From assembly GCA_963739005.1 (NCBI GenBank), contig CAVTYQ010000002.1, forward strand, positions 1,054,001 to 1,118,000: DNA of 64,000 nt, given 5' to 3'. The notes under the pieces are model-generated. The model saw nothing but the letters and a program-made list of their open reading frames with translations. It had not been told where the DNA came from and searched no databases. The position numbers and the translations under genes were made by a program. Below, one piece after another: positions 34,269-43,215 of this stretch (its first letter is position 1; every line of letters begins with the position of its first letter). The DNA comes from DASWJZ01 sp963739005 (GTDB taxonomy: Bacteria; Pseudomonadota; Alphaproteobacteria; Rhizobiales; Afifellaceae).

Positions 34269-35159
34269 TCATCCGACTTTTCCAAGCGCTTTTTTTGCCA
34301 CCTTCGGGTTGGCCCCAAAGAAGGTTTGGCGGCCACTAACGACCCGTTCACGCCCGCCAAGATCGCGGCGAATCCCGACCTCGGAAAGACCCGCCTGGCG
34401 GCAGAGCGCGGCGACCGATTCGCCCTGATCGTAGCCCACTTCGAAGGCGAGGAAGCCGCCGGGGGCGACCAGCTTTCCGATCCGCGAGAGGATCGCCCGG
34501 TAGGCTGCGAGCCCGTCGGCGCCGCCATCGAGCGCAATCCTCGGATCGTGCTTCCGCACCTCCGCCGGCAAGCCTGCGATCGTGTCACTTCTTACGTAAG
34601 GCGGGTTCGAGACGACGATGTCGAACGGACCCTCCGGGCCCTCCGCGAAACCGATCTTGAGGAAGCGCATGCGGCCGGTGACGCCATGCGCCTCGGCGTT
34701 TGCACGCGCTGCCTGGAGCGCTTCCTCCGAAATATCGGTCGCGACGGCGCGCGCCTCCGGCAACTCGCTTAAGAGCGCAATTGCGATTGCGCCCGATCCG
34801 GTTCCAAGGTCGCAGAGCGCCAGCGCTCCGCCACGCCGGCGTGCTTCATCAAGCACTGATTCCACCAGCGTTTCGGTATCCGGCCGCGGAACAAGCGTTG
34901 CCGCGTTGAGCTTAAGCCTAAGGCCCCAGAACTCGGCCTCGCCGAGAATGCGTGCGACCGGCTCGCCGGCGCCGCGACGCTTCACGTAGGCACCGTAGCG
35001 CGCCTCCGCAACCGCCGGGAGCGGATCGCGGCTTCGCGCAACAAGCGCGGCCATGTCGAGACCGGCGGCGGTGGCAAGAAGCAACCGCGCATCGAGCGCC
35101 GCGTCTTCGGCGGCGGCAAGCCCCGCGCGTCCCTTGGCGAGTGCTTCGCCGTAGGTCAT
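34269..35159 (-). CDS. prmC: Peptide chain release factor N5-glutamine methyltransferase
   Basis: 296 residues. It methylates the Gln of the GGQ motif in release factors, using S-adenosylmethionine. An N-terminal helical domain precedes the class I methyltransferase fold: motif I CDLGTGSGAIAIAL and the catalytic NPPY in VVSNPPYVRSD. Its ATG overlaps the prfA stop (ATGA), so it is translated together with its substrate protein gene. Confidence 0.95.
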   Translation of the reverse strand: MTYGEALAKGRAGLAAAEDAALDARLLLATAAGLDMAALVARSRDPLPAVAEARYGAYVKRRGAGEPVARILGEAEFWGLRLKLNAATLVPRPDTETLVESVLDEARRRGGALALCDLGTGSGAIAIALLSELPEARAVATDISEEALQAARANAEAHGVTGRMRFLKIGFAEGPEGPFDIVVSNPPYVRSDTIAGLPAEVRKHDPRIALDGGADGLAAYRAILSRIGKLVAPGGFLAFEVGYDQGESVAALCRQAGLSEVGIRRDLGGRERVVSGRQTFFGANPKVAKKALGKVG

Positions 35160-36244
35160 CCCTCGCCGCCCTCGAACTCTGAAAGCTTCCGCGCCTGGTC
35201 GTCGGCGATCAGCGCGTCCACAATCTCGTCGAGCGCTTCCCCCTCGAGCACCTTGTCGAGCTTGTAGAGCGTGAGGTTGACGCGGTGGTCGGTCACGCGC
35301 CCTTGCGGGAAATTGTAGGTGCGGATGCGCTCCGAGCGATCACCGGAGCCGACTTGCCCTTTGCGCTCCGACGAGCGCGCGCTGTCCAGCCTTTCGCGCT
35401 CCAATTCGTAAAGGCGCGAACGCATGACTTCGAGAGCCTGGGCGCGGTTCTGGTGCTGCGAGCGGGAACTCACGGCAACGGTGATGCCGGTCGGGATATG
35501 CGTCATGCGAATCGCCGATGAGGTCGTATTCGCGTGCTGACCGCCTTTAGACGAGGCGCGCAACGTTTCGACGCTCAGGTCATCGGGCTTGATCTCGATG
35601 TCGACGTCTTTGGCCTCCGGAAGAACCGCGACAGTCGCGGCCGAGGTATGGATACGGCCGCTCGCCTCCGTCTCCGGCACGCGCTGCACCCGGTGCACGC
35701 CCGATTCGAACTTCAGCCGGCGGTAGACGCCGGCGCCGCGCACTGCCGCGATGATCTCACGATAGCCGCCGGCCTCACCCTCGCTCGCCGACAGCGCCTC
35801 GATCCTCCATCCGTGCAGCGCGGCGTAGCGCTCGTACATGCGGAAGAGATCGCCGGCGAAAAGCGCCGCTTCGTCGCCGCCCGTCCCGGCGCGCACTTCC
35901 AGGATGGCGCTTCGGTCGTCGGCGGCGTCGCGCGGAATGAGGAGGACGCGGAGCTCGTCGCGAAGCCGCTCGACCTTGTTCCTGAGCGCCAGGCGCTCGT
36001 CCTCGGCGAGCGCACGCATTTCCCGGTCGGTGGCCGTATCAGCGATCAGCGCTTCGGTCTCGATAAGCTCGCGCTCTGCGCTTTCAAGCGCGCGAGCCTT
36101 TTCCGCCACTGGATCGAGCTCGGCGAACTCGCGCGACAGCCGCACGTATTCGCTTCCCTGCTGGCCGGACGAAAGCATCGCCGCCACGGTCTCGTGGCGA
36201 CGGATGAGCGAGCGCAGACGCTCCTGCGGAATCGTTGCGGCCAT
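35156..36244 (-). CDS. prfA: Peptide chain release factor 1
   Basis: 362 residues. Reads UAA and UAG and triggers peptide release. The codon-recognition PxT motif is PET (within HRVQRVPETEASG), and the catalytic GGQ is present in SSKGGQHANTTSSAIRMTH. The residues just before and after GGQ differ from the common SGAGGQHVN form. C-terminal part (SSRSQHQNRAQALEVMRSRL) normal. Followed by overlapping prmC; ptsP ends 5 bases upstream of its start. Confidence 0.95.
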   Translation of the reverse strand: MAATIPQERLRSLIRRHETVAAMLSSGQQGSEYVRLSREFAELDPVAEKARALESAERELIETEALIADTATDREMRALAEDERLALRNKVERLRDELRVLLIPRDAADDRSAILEVRAGTGGDEAALFAGDLFRMYERYAALHGWRIEALSASEGEAGGYREIIAAVRGAGVYRRLKFESGVHRVQRVPETEASGRIHTSAATVAVLPEAKDVDIEIKPDDLSVETLRASSKGGQHANTTSSAIRMTHIPTGITVAVSSRSQHQNRAQALEVMRSRLYELERERLDSARSSERKGQVGSGDRSERIRTYNFPQGRVTDHRVNLTLYKLDKVLEGEALDEIVDALIADDQARKLSEFEGGEG

Positions 36245-36249
36245 AGGCG

Positions 36250-38526
36250 TCAGACAGGCACCCGGTTGGTCTCCGCCCAGGCTTGCAGCTCGCCGCGAAT
36301 CTCGGAGGCCGAAGCGCCCTGGTCGATCAGCGCATTGAGCCGCTCGGCGATCGGCTTCAGCTCAAGCGCCCGGATCGCCGACTTGACCGGCCCGATCGCC
36401 GCGGAAGCCATCGAAAGAGCGCGGAAGCCGATCGCCGCGAGCGCGAGGGCGTCGAGCGGGCGCCCGGCAATCTCGCCGCAGAGCGTCAACGGCTTGCCGG
36501 CACGAGTGGCAGCTTCGGTGATTGAGCGGAGCGCGCGCAGGAACGCCGGATTGAGCGGATCGAAGCGGCCGGCAAGCCGGGTATTCGACCTGTCGCTCGC
36601 CATGATGAACTGCATCAGGTCGTTCGAGCCGACCGAGGCGAAGTCGACGGCGGCGAAGAGCTCCTCGAGCTGGAAGAGCAGCGACGGCACTTCGATCATG
36701 GTGCCGAGCACGAGCCGCACGGGGCCGGCATGGCCGTGACGGGCGAGATAGTTCTGCTCGCGCTTGACGATCGCCTTGGCGCGCTCGAACTCCACGACCT
36801 CTGCGACCATCGGGAACATCAGCCGAAGCTCGCGCCCGGCCGCAGCCTTCAGTAGCGCGCGCGCCTGCGTCTTCAGAAGCGCCGGCCGGTCGAGGCCAAG
36901 CCGGATCGCGCGCCAGCCCATCGCCGGGTTCTCTTCCTTCTGCTGGCGGAAATAGGGAAGCACCTTGTCGCCGCCGACGTCGAGCGAGCGGAAGGTAACC
37001 GGCTTGCCGTTCGCCACATCGAGCACCTGCCGATAGAACTGCTCCTGCTCGTTCTGCCGCGGGAAGGCCGAGGCCACCATGAACTGCAATTCGGTTCGGA
37101 AGAGGCCGACGCCGGCCGCGCCCGATTCCTCGAGCCGCGGCATGTCCATGATGAGCCCGGCATTGATGTGGAGCGCAATCTCAACTCCGTCGCGCGTGAC
37201 CGAAGGCTCGTGCCGGGTGAGCCGGTACTGCTCTTGGCGGCGGGCACGGAAGCGGGCCTTGTCGGCGTAAGCGGTCTCGATGTCGGAGGGGGGCCTCAGA
37301 TGCACCTCGCCGGTGTCGCCATCGACGATGATCGCGTCGCCCGCTTCGGCGAGCGCCACCACATCCTCGAGCTGACCGACGGTCGCGATGTTGAGCGCCC
37401 GTGCGACGATCGCCACATGGCTCGTCGGCCCCGCTTCCTCGAGCACCAGCCCGCGCAGCCGCTCGCGGTCGTAGTCGAGGAGATCGGCCGGCCCCATGTT
37501 GCGCGCGACGATGATCGCATCCTCCGGCATGTCGGAAGCGAAGGGCCCGTGCGGGCGGCCCATCAGCTCGCGCAGCAGCCGATTGGCGAGATCGTCGAAA
37601 TCGTGCAGCCGGTCGCGCAGGAACGGATCGGTCTGCCGCGTCATCTGCGCGCGCGTATCGTTCTGCACGCGCTCGACCGCCGCCTCGGCGGTGAGCCCGT
37701 TCGCGATCGCCTCCTGCAGCCGCCGCGTCCAGCCGCGGTCCTCCGCGAACATCTTGTAGGCTTCGAGGATCTCGCGGTGCTCGCCGGTGCCGACCTCGGC
37801 GCCGCGCGCCAGGAGATCGTCGACGGAGAGTCTGAGGCTCGCCATCGCCGCGTCGAGGCGGCGCAGCTCCAATTCGACGTCCTCGGCGATCAGCTGCGTC
37901 ACGACCACGCGCGGCTCGTGCAGAACCACGTGGCCGAGCGCGATTCCCTCGGCGAAGGCGCCGCCTTTCAGGTGCACCGGGCGGTTCACGTCGAGATCGG
38001 CGCCGGGGATCGTGAGATCCTCCATCTCGCCGGACGCGAACATCTCCGCCAACACCATCGCGGTCGTCTGCAGCGCCTCGATCTCCTCCTCCGCGTAGTT
38101 GCGGTAGGAGCGGTTCTGCACGACGACCACGCCGAGCGTCCGTCCGGCGCGAAGCACCGGGACGCCGAGGAAGGAGTGGTAGATCTCCTCGCCCGTCTCC
38201 GGCAGGTAGGCGAAGGCCGGATGCGACTGCGCGTCGGGAAGATTCAAGGCCCGCGCCTCGGCGGCGATCAGACCGACGAGGCCGCGCCCGACCTGCAGCG
38301 TCGCCCGGTGCACGGCGGTCGGCTTCAGGCCTTCGGTGGCATAGAGCTCAAGGATGTTGTCGGCGCGCAGCACATAGACCGAGCAGACCTCCGCGACCAT
38401 GTTGGCAGCGATCAGCCTGACGATCTTGTCGAGCCGCTGTTGGGCGCCGATCGGCTCCGCCATGACCTCGCGGAGTTTCCGCAAGAGCACGCGCGGTCCG
38501 GCGAGCGCCCCCCGGGTTGCTGCCAC
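36250..38526 (-). CDS. ptsP: Phosphoenolpyruvate-protein phosphotransferase PtsP (EI-Ntr)
   Basis: 758 residues. First enzyme of the nitrogen-related phosphotransferase chain, passing phosphate from PEP to NPr and EIIA-Ntr. An N-terminal GAF domain (about residues 25-165) is followed by the enzyme I parts: N-terminal domain, the phosphohistidine site EEAGPTSHVAIVARAL, and a PEP-binding TIM barrel ending with LCGEIAGRP carrying the catalytic Cys. The GAF domain separates it from sugar enzyme I. It forms an apparent operon with prfA and prmC. Confidence 0.95.
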   Translation of the reverse strand: MAATRGALAGPRVLLRKLREVMAEPIGAQQRLDKIVRLIAANMVAEVCSVYVLRADNILELYATEGLKPTAVHRATLQVGRGLVGLIAAEARALNLPDAQSHPAFAYLPETGEEIYHSFLGVPVLRAGRTLGVVVVQNRSYRNYAEEEIEALQTTAMVLAEMFASGEMEDLTIPGADLDVNRPVHLKGGAFAEGIALGHVVLHEPRVVVTQLIAEDVELELRRLDAAMASLRLSVDDLLARGAEVGTGEHREILEAYKMFAEDRGWTRRLQEAIANGLTAEAAVERVQNDTRAQMTRQTDPFLRDRLHDFDDLANRLLRELMGRPHGPFASDMPEDAIIVARNMGPADLLDYDRERLRGLVLEEAGPTSHVAIVARALNIATVGQLEDVVALAEAGDAIIVDGDTGEVHLRPPSDIETAYADKARFRARRQEQYRLTRHEPSVTRDGVEIALHINAGLIMDMPRLEESGAAGVGLFRTELQFMVASAFPRQNEQEQFYRQVLDVANGKPVTFRSLDVGGDKVLPYFRQQKEENPAMGWRAIRLGLDRPALLKTQARALLKAAAGRELRLMFPMVAEVVEFERAKAIVKREQNYLARHGHAGPVRLVLGTMIEVPSLLFQLEELFAAVDFASVGSNDLMQFIMASDRSNTRLAGRFDPLNPAFLRALRSITEAATRAGKPLTLCGEIAGRPLDALALAAIGFRALSMASAAIGPVKSAIRALELKPIAERLNALIDQGASASEIRGELQAWAETNRVPV

Positions 38527-38665
38527 ACCTTCCTCCTAACGGCACGGCGCCGAACTTTCGCCGCTACCGGCCGCGGCGCCGCCAATATGCATTCCGGCCC
38601 GCCCGCTCGCCCGATGGGCCGGGCGGCGGCCGCGGGGCTTCGCAATGCCCGCGTGCCCCGATGCC

Positions 38666-39913
38666 TTACGTCTTATCGAGTTCGTATATTGAATGGAGCG
38701 TCCGAACCGCAAGCTCGGTATAGGCGGCGTCGATCAGCACAGAGATCTTGATCTCCGAGGTGGTGATCAGCTGGATGTTGATGCCGCGCGAGGCCAGGGC
38801 CTTGAAAGTCTCCGCCGCGACGCCGGCGTGGCTGCGCATGCCGATGCCGATCACCGACACCTTGGCCACTTCGCTCGATCCGGAGACGCTTTCAATGGAC
38901 ACGGCCGTCTTCACCCTGTCGATCAGCTGCATCGCCCGATCGTAATCCGCGATCGGAACCGTGAACGTCATGTCGGTGGCGCGGCCGCTCTTGCTCTGCG
39001 AGATCATGTCGACGTTGATGCCGGCCTCCGCCAGAGGCCCGAAAATCGCCGCGGCGACACCGGGCTTGTCCTCCACCCCGCGGAGCGTGATCTTGGCCTC
39101 GTCCTTGGAATAGGCGATGCCGGTAACGAGCTGCTTTTCCACGATCTCTTCCTCATCGCAAATAAGCGTGCCGACCGACAGGTTGCCGGGGCCGGTCTGT
39201 GGCGCATTCGGATCGTCGAATGAGGAGCGCACGAAGACCCTCACTCCATGCACCATGGCAAGCCCGACGGAGCGCACCTGCAGCACCTTCGAGCCGAGCG
39301 ATGCCATTTCGAGCATCTCCTCGAAGGACACCTTGTCGAGCCGCCGCGCCGTCGAGACGATGCGCGGGTCGGTTGTATAGACGCCGTCCACGTCCGTATA
39401 GATGTCGCAGCGTTCCGCGCCGATCGCCGCGGCGACCGCTACCGCACTGGTATCCGACCCGCCGCGCCCGAGCGTGGAGATGCGATTGTCGGGGGCGAGC
39501 CCCTGGAATCCGGCGATCACCGCCACCTGCCCCTTGGCTAGGCGCTCAAGCAGCACCTCGGAGCGGATATCGGTGATGCGGGCGGCGCCGTGGGTCGCGT
39601 CGGTCAGGATCGGAAGCTGCCAGCCGAACCAGGAACGAGCATCAATTCCCATGTTCTGCAGCACGATGGCGAGGAGCCCCGCCGTCACCTGCTCGCCGGT
39701 CGCGACCACGGCGTCATACTCGCGCGCATCGTGGAGAACCGCTGCGGCGCGGCAGAGCGCCACCATCTTGTTGGTCTCGCCCGCCATTGCGGAGACGACG
39801 ACGGCGACCTCGTGCCCGGCATCCACTTCGCGCTTTACGTGGCGCGCGACGTTGGCGATGCGATCGAGGTCGCCCACCGACGTTCCGCCGAATTTCATGA
39901 CAAGCCGGGCCAT
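38666..39913 (-). CDS. lysC: Aspartate kinase
   Basis: 415 residues. Phosphorylates aspartate, the entry step to lysine, threonine and methionine. Start at 39913 (MARLVMKFGGTSVGDLDRIA); the longer frame adds non-homologous residues. Catalytic domain marks are KFGGTSV and STLGRGGSDTSAVAVAAA; the C-terminus has two ACT domains (ITLRGVEDKPGVAAAIFGPL and VSVIGIGMRSHAGVAAETF) for feedback control. It is divergent from the plus-strand genes starting at 40141. Confidence 0.95.
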   Translation of the reverse strand: MARLVMKFGGTSVGDLDRIANVARHVKREVDAGHEVAVVVSAMAGETNKMVALCRAAAVLHDAREYDAVVATGEQVTAGLLAIVLQNMGIDARSWFGWQLPILTDATHGAARITDIRSEVLLERLAKGQVAVIAGFQGLAPDNRISTLGRGGSDTSAVAVAAAIGAERCDIYTDVDGVYTTDPRIVSTARRLDKVSFEEMLEMASLGSKVLQVRSVGLAMVHGVRVFVRSSFDDPNAPQTGPGNLSVGTLICDEEEIVEKQLVTGIAYSKDEAKITLRGVEDKPGVAAAIFGPLAEAGINVDMISQSKSGRATDMTFTVPIADYDRAMQLIDRVKTAVSIESVSGSSEVAKVSVIGIGMRSHAGVAAETFKALASRGINIQLITTSEIKISVLIDAAYTELAVRTLHSIYELDKT

Positions 39914-40140
39914 GCCGTGAAAACTTCCGTGAGGCGCGTGCCGGAAGGCCCGGTCTCGCCACGCCAAATGCCGGGAACATCGGCGATTTCCCACCGATTG
40001 CGGCTCTTTATCGACTTCCGGGCCGGCCGGCAACAGCCAGCCCCTCCAAGACCGGCCGAACCGCAAAGGATTTGCCTATCGGTCGCCGGGAAGCCAAATG
40101 GAGGCGTGGCCGTTAAACCGGCCGAAGCTTGAGGAGCGTC

Positions 40141-40692
40141 ATGCACAAGGTCGCGGTGATCGTCGGCAGCATCCACAAGGAGTCGATCAATCGGAAATTC
40201 GCCAACGCTTTGAAGAAGCTCGCCGACGGAAGACTGGCGCTCGACCTCGTCAGGATCGACGACCTGCCGCTCTTCAATCAGGACGACGAGGCAAGCCCGA
40301 GCGCGGAAGTCATCCGTTTCAAGGGCGAGATCGCGACGGCCGATGCCGTGCTCTTCGTGACCCCAGAGCACAACCGCTCCATCCCCGCCGCCATGAAGAA
40401 TGCGATCGACTGGGCGACCCGGCCGCCGGCCAACAATTCCTTCAGAGGCAAGGTCGGCGCCATCACCGGCACATCGCGCGGAGTCATATCGACAGCGATC
40501 GCCCAGCAGCACCTCCGCACCATCCTCTCGGCGCATTTGACGGCCCTTCTCGGCGCTCCGGAGGCCTACGTGCAGTTCAAGGATGAGCTGATCGACGACG
40601 CCGGCGACATCACCATCGAAGCGACACAGAAATTCCTGCGGACCTTCATCGACAACTTCGCGCGGCTCGTGGCGGCGATGCCGAAGGTCTGA
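40141..40692 (+). CDS. NADPH-dependent FMN reductase family protein
   Basis: 183 residues, flavodoxin-like fold. The FMN phosphate loop is at the start (VGSIHKESINRK) and the substrate/FMN segment VTPEHNRSIPAAMKNAIDWA is typical of the chromate/azo/quinone reductase group. GAGGAGC precedes the ATG at 40141; the in-frame TTG at 40129 lies in that ribosome binding site. Interposed between lysC and ubiG, which are direct neighbours in many relatives. Confidence 0.87.
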   Translation: MHKVAVIVGSIHKESINRKFANALKKLADGRLALDLVRIDDLPLFNQDDEASPSAEVIRFKGEIATADAVLFVTPEHNRSIPAAMKNAIDWATRPPANNSFRGKVGAITGTSRGVISTAIAQQHLRTILSAHLTALLGAPEAYVQFKDELIDDAGDITIEATQKFLRTFIDNFARLVAAMPKV

Positions 40693-40720
40693 GCGCGGGC
40701 CCGCGATTGAGGAGATCAAG

Positions 40721-41101
40721 ATGTCGGAAGCCGCGGCCGCACAGTCGAGGGGAATGACGATCGGTGTCTGGGTCTTCCGTGTCCTCCTTGCCGCGCTCTT
40801 TCTCTTCGCCGGCATCTCGAAGCTGGTCGGAACGACGATTGAGAGAGATATTTTCGAGGTCGTCGGCGGGCAATGGCTGCGCTATCTGACTGGCCTCGCA
40901 GAAGTCGTCGGCGCCGTCACGCTGCTCGTGCCGGCGGTCTCGGCCTTCGGCGCCCTCATCCTTCTCGCCGTCGATATCGCCGCCTTCGGCGCGCAGATCA
41001 CGGTGCTCCACCAGGACTGGATCCATCCGATCGTGATCGGCGCGTTGCTTGCGATCCTAGTCTATATCCAGCGTCGTCAGATACTGAACCGACTGCGATA
41101 A
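40721..41101 (+). CDS. DoxX family membrane protein
   Basis: 126 residues with four hydrophobic segments (VFRVLLAALFLFAGISKLVG, YLTGLAEVVGAVTLLVPAV, ALILLAVDIAAFGAQIT, PIVIGALLAILVYI). The pattern FRVLLAxLFxxAGxxKL is the DoxX signature. The family is linked to redox or quinol-related processes, but the role of this member is unknown. GAGGAG precedes the ATG; probably co-transcribed with the FMN reductase. Confidence 0.82.
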   Translation: MSEAAAAQSRGMTIGVWVFRVLLAALFLFAGISKLVGTTIERDIFEVVGGQWLRYLTGLAEVVGAVTLLVPAVSAFGALILLAVDIAAFGAQITVLHQDWIHPIVIGALLAILVYIQRRQILNRLR

Positions 41102-41108
41102 ATTGAAG

Positions 41109-41864
41109 ATGCGTACCGATCCTCTCGAATCCGCAACGACCGTCGACGCCGGCGAGATCGCCAAGTTCGAGCGGATGGCGACGGAGTGGTGGGATCCGGA
41201 CGGGAAATTCCGGCCGCTCCACAAATTCAACCCGGTCAGGCTCGCCTATGTCCGCGACGTGGTGGCCGAGCATTTCGGACGCGACCCGAAGCGCGGTATG
41301 CCGCTCGCCGACCTTCGCCTGCTCGACATCGGCTGCGGCGGCGGGCTCCTCGCCGAGCCCATGGCGCGGCTCGGCGCCGAGACCGTGGGCATCGACCCCT
41401 CCGCGATGAACGTCGAGGTGGCGCGGCGCCACGCCGAACGCGGCGACCTTGCCATCGACTACCGCGCGACGACGGCGGAGGCGCTTGTCGAGGCGGGCGA
41501 GATCTTCGACGTGGTTCTCGCCATGGAGGTCATCGAGCACGTGGCCGATGTCGACGCCTTCATCGCCGCCTGCGCGGCGCTCGTGAAGCCCGGCGGCCTT
41601 CTCATCGTCGCCACCATCAATCGGACGGCGAAGGCGTTCGCACTCGCCATCCTCGGCGCGGAATATGTGCTGCGCTGGCTGCCACGCGGCACGCACGATT
41701 ATTCGAAGCTCGTTCGCCCCGCGGAGCTCGAATCCGCGCTGACGGCCGCGAGGCTCGCGGTCGTCGCTCGGACCGGCGTCCGCTACAACCCGCTCGCGGA
41801 CCGCTGGTCGCGCGCCGCCGACATGGACGTGAACTACATGATCGTCGCCGGGAAGCCGGCGTAG
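41109..41864 (+). CDS. ubiG: 3-demethylubiquinone-9 O-methyltransferase
   Basis: 251 residues. Carries out both O-methylation steps of ubiquinone synthesis. Starting MRTDPLESATTVDAGEIAKF, with the UbiG mark EWWDPDGKFRPLHKFNPVRL, SAM motif I LLDIGCGGGLLAEPMARLGA, AMEVIEHV and TINRTAKAFALAILGAEYVL. The TTG at 41103 is a weaker start. The gene follows DoxX after 7 bases but belongs to the conserved lysC/ubiG neighbourhood. Confidence 0.94.
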   Translation: MRTDPLESATTVDAGEIAKFERMATEWWDPDGKFRPLHKFNPVRLAYVRDVVAEHFGRDPKRGMPLADLRLLDIGCGGGLLAEPMARLGAETVGIDPSAMNVEVARRHAERGDLAIDYRATTAEALVEAGEIFDVVLAMEVIEHVADVDAFIAACAALVKPGGLLIVATINRTAKAFALAILGAEYVLRWLPRGTHDYSKLVRPAELESALTAARLAVVARTGVRYNPLADRWSRAADMDVNYMIVAGKPA

Positions 41865-41967
41865 CCGGCCGGGCGTTGAAAGGCCCCGGCTCGCCGCGTA
41901 TGAGTTCTCTTGCCTTCCTCGCGAGCCCGGCCAGGGCAGCTGCGCCGGATTGCACGCCGAGGCTAGG

Positions 41968-43209
41968 ATGACAGCGCCGCCTGCGACCGTCCCGAGCGCC
42001 CGTTGGGCCGCCCTCCACAACACCGCCTTCATGCGCTTTTGGGTGGTGCGGACGCTCGCCGGCTTCGCCGTGCAGATCCAGACCGTGGCAGTCGGCTGGC
42101 AGGTCTATGACATAACCCGCGATCCTCTCGATCTTGGTTTTGTCGGCCTGTCGCAGTTCCTGCCGGCGCTTCTCCTCGTACTCGTCACCGGGACTGTCGC
42201 GGACCGCTACCGCCGCCGCACCATCATGGCGGTCTGCCTCACGATCGAGGCGATCTGCGCGACCGCGCTCCTTGTCCTGACGGTGGCCGGCAGCCATCAG
42301 GTCTGGCTGATCTTCGTCATCCTTGCCGGCTTCGGCACGGCACGCGCCTTCTTCAATCCGGCACAGCAGTCGCTCTTTCCCAATCTCGTGCCGCCGGAGA
42401 TCTTGAGCAACGCGATCGCGCTTACCTCCACCGGTTGGCAGATCGCCACCATCTGCGGCCCGGTGGCCGGAGGGCTCCTCTACGACATGGCACCGCCGCT
42501 TGCCTATGGCACAACGCTTGTGCTCCTCCTCGTTTCCGCAGCCCTCATCCTGATGGTGCCGCGGCGGGGTCAGCGAGTGGCGCCGCAACCGGCGAGCTGG
42601 GAGACGATCGTCGCCGGGTTTCGTTACATCTGGGGCGAGAAGATCGTGCTCGGCGCGATCTCGCTCGACCTCTTTGCGGTCCTTCTCGGCGGCGCGACCG
42701 CACTCCTTCCGGTCTATGCGCGCGATATCCTGCACGTCGATGCAAGCGGCCTCGGCATGCTGCGTGCATCGCAGGCGGTCGGTGCGATCGGCGTATCGCT
42801 CTACCTCACGACCCATACGATCCGCGACCACGCCGGCATCATCATGTTCGCCTTCGTCGGTGTGTTCGGGCTCTTCGTCATGGTGTTCGGCGCGTCGACG
42901 ACGCTATGGCTTTCGGTGCTCGCCCTTCTCGTCATGGGTGGCGCCGACATGGTGAGCGTCTACGTGCGCGAGACGCTGATCCAGCTGTGGACGCCCGATC
43001 AGGTGCGCGGCCGCGTCAACGCCGTGAATATGGTCTTCATCGGCGCCTCGAACGAGCTCGGCGAATTCCGCACCGGCGTCTCAGCCTGGCTGTTCGGTGC
43101 CGTGCCGGCCGTCGTCCTCGGAGGATTGGGAACGATCGGCGTCGCCGCACTCTGGGCCTACTTGTTCCCGGAGCTTAGGCGGGCACGGCATTTAACCGGC
43201 AGGGTATGA
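41968..43209 (+). CDS. MFS transporter (MFS_3/EntS-like)
   Basis: About 413 residues with 12 hydrophobic segments. The N-terminus (FMRFWVVRTLAGFAVQIQTVAVGWQVYDI; read in parts FMRFWVVRTLAG and VGWQVYDITRDPLDLG) and the loop motif GTVADRYRRRTIM are those of the MFS_3 group of exporters. Start chosen at the ATG 41968; an in-frame TTG lies at 41950. Substrate unknown. It ends 6 bases before the convergent adenine deaminase gene. Confidence 0.85.
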   Translation: MTAPPATVPSARWAALHNTAFMRFWVVRTLAGFAVQIQTVAVGWQVYDITRDPLDLGFVGLSQFLPALLLVLVTGTVADRYRRRTIMAVCLTIEAICATALLVLTVAGSHQVWLIFVILAGFGTARAFFNPAQQSLFPNLVPPEILSNAIALTSTGWQIATICGPVAGGLLYDMAPPLAYGTTLVLLLVSAALILMVPRRGQRVAPQPASWETIVAGFRYIWGEKIVLGAISLDLFAVLLGGATALLPVYARDILHVDASGLGMLRASQAVGAIGVSLYLTTHTIRDHAGIIMFAFVGVFGLFVMVFGASTTLWLSVLALLVMGGADMVSVYVRETLIQLWTPDQVRGRVNAVNMVFIGASNELGEFRTGVSAWLFGAVPAVVLGGLGTIGVAALWAYLFPELRRARHLTGRV

Positions 43210-43215
43210 CCCGCC

